Position numbers and translations under genes: made by a program. This document shows, piece by piece, positions 63,519-64,000 of a DNA stretch of 64,000 bases. This DNA is from Allorhodopirellula heiligendammensis (lineage in GTDB: Bacteria; Planctomycetota; Planctomycetia; Pirellulales; Pirellulaceae), in the NCBI RefSeq assembly GCF_007860105.1, contig NZ_SJPU01000001.1:2081015-2145014 (forward strand). The letters are read 5' to 3'. Every line of letters begins with the position of its first letter. The first letter of the stretch is position 1. The notes beneath the pieces were generated by a model. The model saw only the letters and a program-made list of their open reading frames with translations, made no database searches and was not told where the DNA came from.

Positions 63519-63646
63519 AGCAAAATTGCCGAAGATCGTTTAGCTGAAATACGCGGTCGGACATGCGACGGAAAAAGTAAAGTCAATTTTAAGTGAACAA
63601 GCAATTCGAGCGAACGCCGTCGACATGCGTCCGCAATGCCATCTTT

Positions 63647-63877
63647 TCACGGTATCAACAAAACCTCTCGCTCTTCATCCCCATTGCGAATCAAAACCTG
63701 TCCTCCGTCTTTACTCTTGATAAGCAAGAGGTCGTAAACGGCAAGGGCACGCCGAATCACTTCAGTCACTGATTCAGCGTGCGTGTCGTCGCGGATCGCC
63801 TCAATCCGATCTCTTATATCTTTCGTCACCGCAAGATTAAGGCGGGTCATCTCGCGTTTGGTGGGTTGTCTTGACAT
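63647..63877 (-). CDS. Ribbon-helix-helix protein
   Basis: 76 residues. L-N-L-A-V-T-K-D-I-R-D-R-I-E-A-I, then A-E-S-V-T-E-V-I-R-R-A-L-A-V-Y-D is the MetJ/Arc fold: a DNA-binding strand followed by two helices. The end is beta-rich (K-S-K-D-G-G-Q-V-L-I). Likely a small transcription regulator or antitoxin-like protein; no toxin gene adjoins it inside the window. It faces the orphan gene tail to tail. The remaining 120 bases to the window end show no gene. Confidence 0.8.
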   Translation of the reverse strand: MSRQPTKREMTRLNLAVTKDIRDRIEAIRDDTHAESVTEVIRRALAVYDLLLIKSKDGGQVLIRNGDEEREVLLIP

Positions 63878-64000
63878 TAGTATTGTTGACCACGATTGAA
63901 TGGATGAACGCCAGGATCATCACAGCGAACGATTGCGTGAACGCCATCCATCCATGCAGCTCAGACCACGGTGAAATCGCGAATGCGGACACTAGTCCAA

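Larger units (their letters stand above)
31194..64000. mobile_element. Integrated HK97-type siphovirus-like prophage
   Basis: Integrase, early replication genes, packaging, HK97-type head genes, connectors, tail tube, frameshifted tail chaperones, tape measure and tail-tip genes are all present and open. The confident core is 33456-62374. The left limit is somewhere between tRNA-Asp (30817) and the integrase; the right limit is not resolved and may lie outside the window. Coordinates given are the widest range supported. The gene order implies a cohesive or pac end somewhere between the early genes and the terminase genes. Confidence 0.85.

Overview
The window looks like a Pirellulales-type planctomycete chromosome (Rhodopirellula or a close relative) carrying an integrated tailed-phage genome. 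The host assignment rests on a DUF1559 prepilin-like protein with an H-X9-DG motif, a PQQ-propeller secreted protein, a MoxR/DUF58/BatA/VWA operon and a giant TPR protein. It comes from family recognition by eye, not from a database search.

Host part, about 1-30.8 kb. A minus-strand ankyrin-repeat gene (101-1402) is followed by a non-coding stretch with a Fur-box-like site. A plus-strand cluster (2096-5674) encodes a DUF1559 pseudopilin-like protein, a small lipoprotein, a PQQ beta-propeller protein and a DUF3386-like exported protein. Converging on it is a tight minus-strand operon (12107-5737): MoxR AAA+ ATPase, DUF58 protein, BatA-like VWA protein and a large VWA/glutamine-amidotransferase-like membrane protein. 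Divergent from MoxR is one 12.15-kb gene (12407-24556) for an exported protein of about 4,049 residues. It is mostly TPR helices with a partly duplicated beta-rich C-terminus. A membrane-anchored coiled-coil protein and pyruvate carboxylase follow, then tRNA-Asp(GTC).

Prophage, about 31-63+ kb. Left edge: a small orphan gene, a convergent overlapping pair resembling the sce7725/beta and sce7726 families (the latter a probable PD-(D/E)XK nuclease), flanked by a 16-bp inverted repeat, and a multi-hairpin element in front of a tyrosine integrase. Early plus-strand genes encode CsrA, a FEN-type 5'-3' exonuclease and a winged-helix protein whose gene contains an iteron-like array, a lambda-O-style origin candidate. 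A minus-strand block (42842-38395) encodes an HTH protein, two lipoproteins, two membrane or exported proteins, an HNH nuclease and a cysteine-rich probable structural protein. The late plus-strand block is a typical HK97-type morphogenesis module: TerS, TerL, portal, prohead protease, three inserted genes, capsid, connectors, an embedded DNA methyltransferase, tail tube, tail chaperones with a -1 frameshift signal, tape measure and minor tail proteins. A PLD-like protein, a P27-like short protein, an AT-richer orphan gene and a ribbon-helix-helix protein close the window.

The packaging, head and tail genes look intact, so the prophage may be functional. No CI-type repressor and no classical endolysin was recognised. 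The right attachment site was not found and may lie beyond base 64000.
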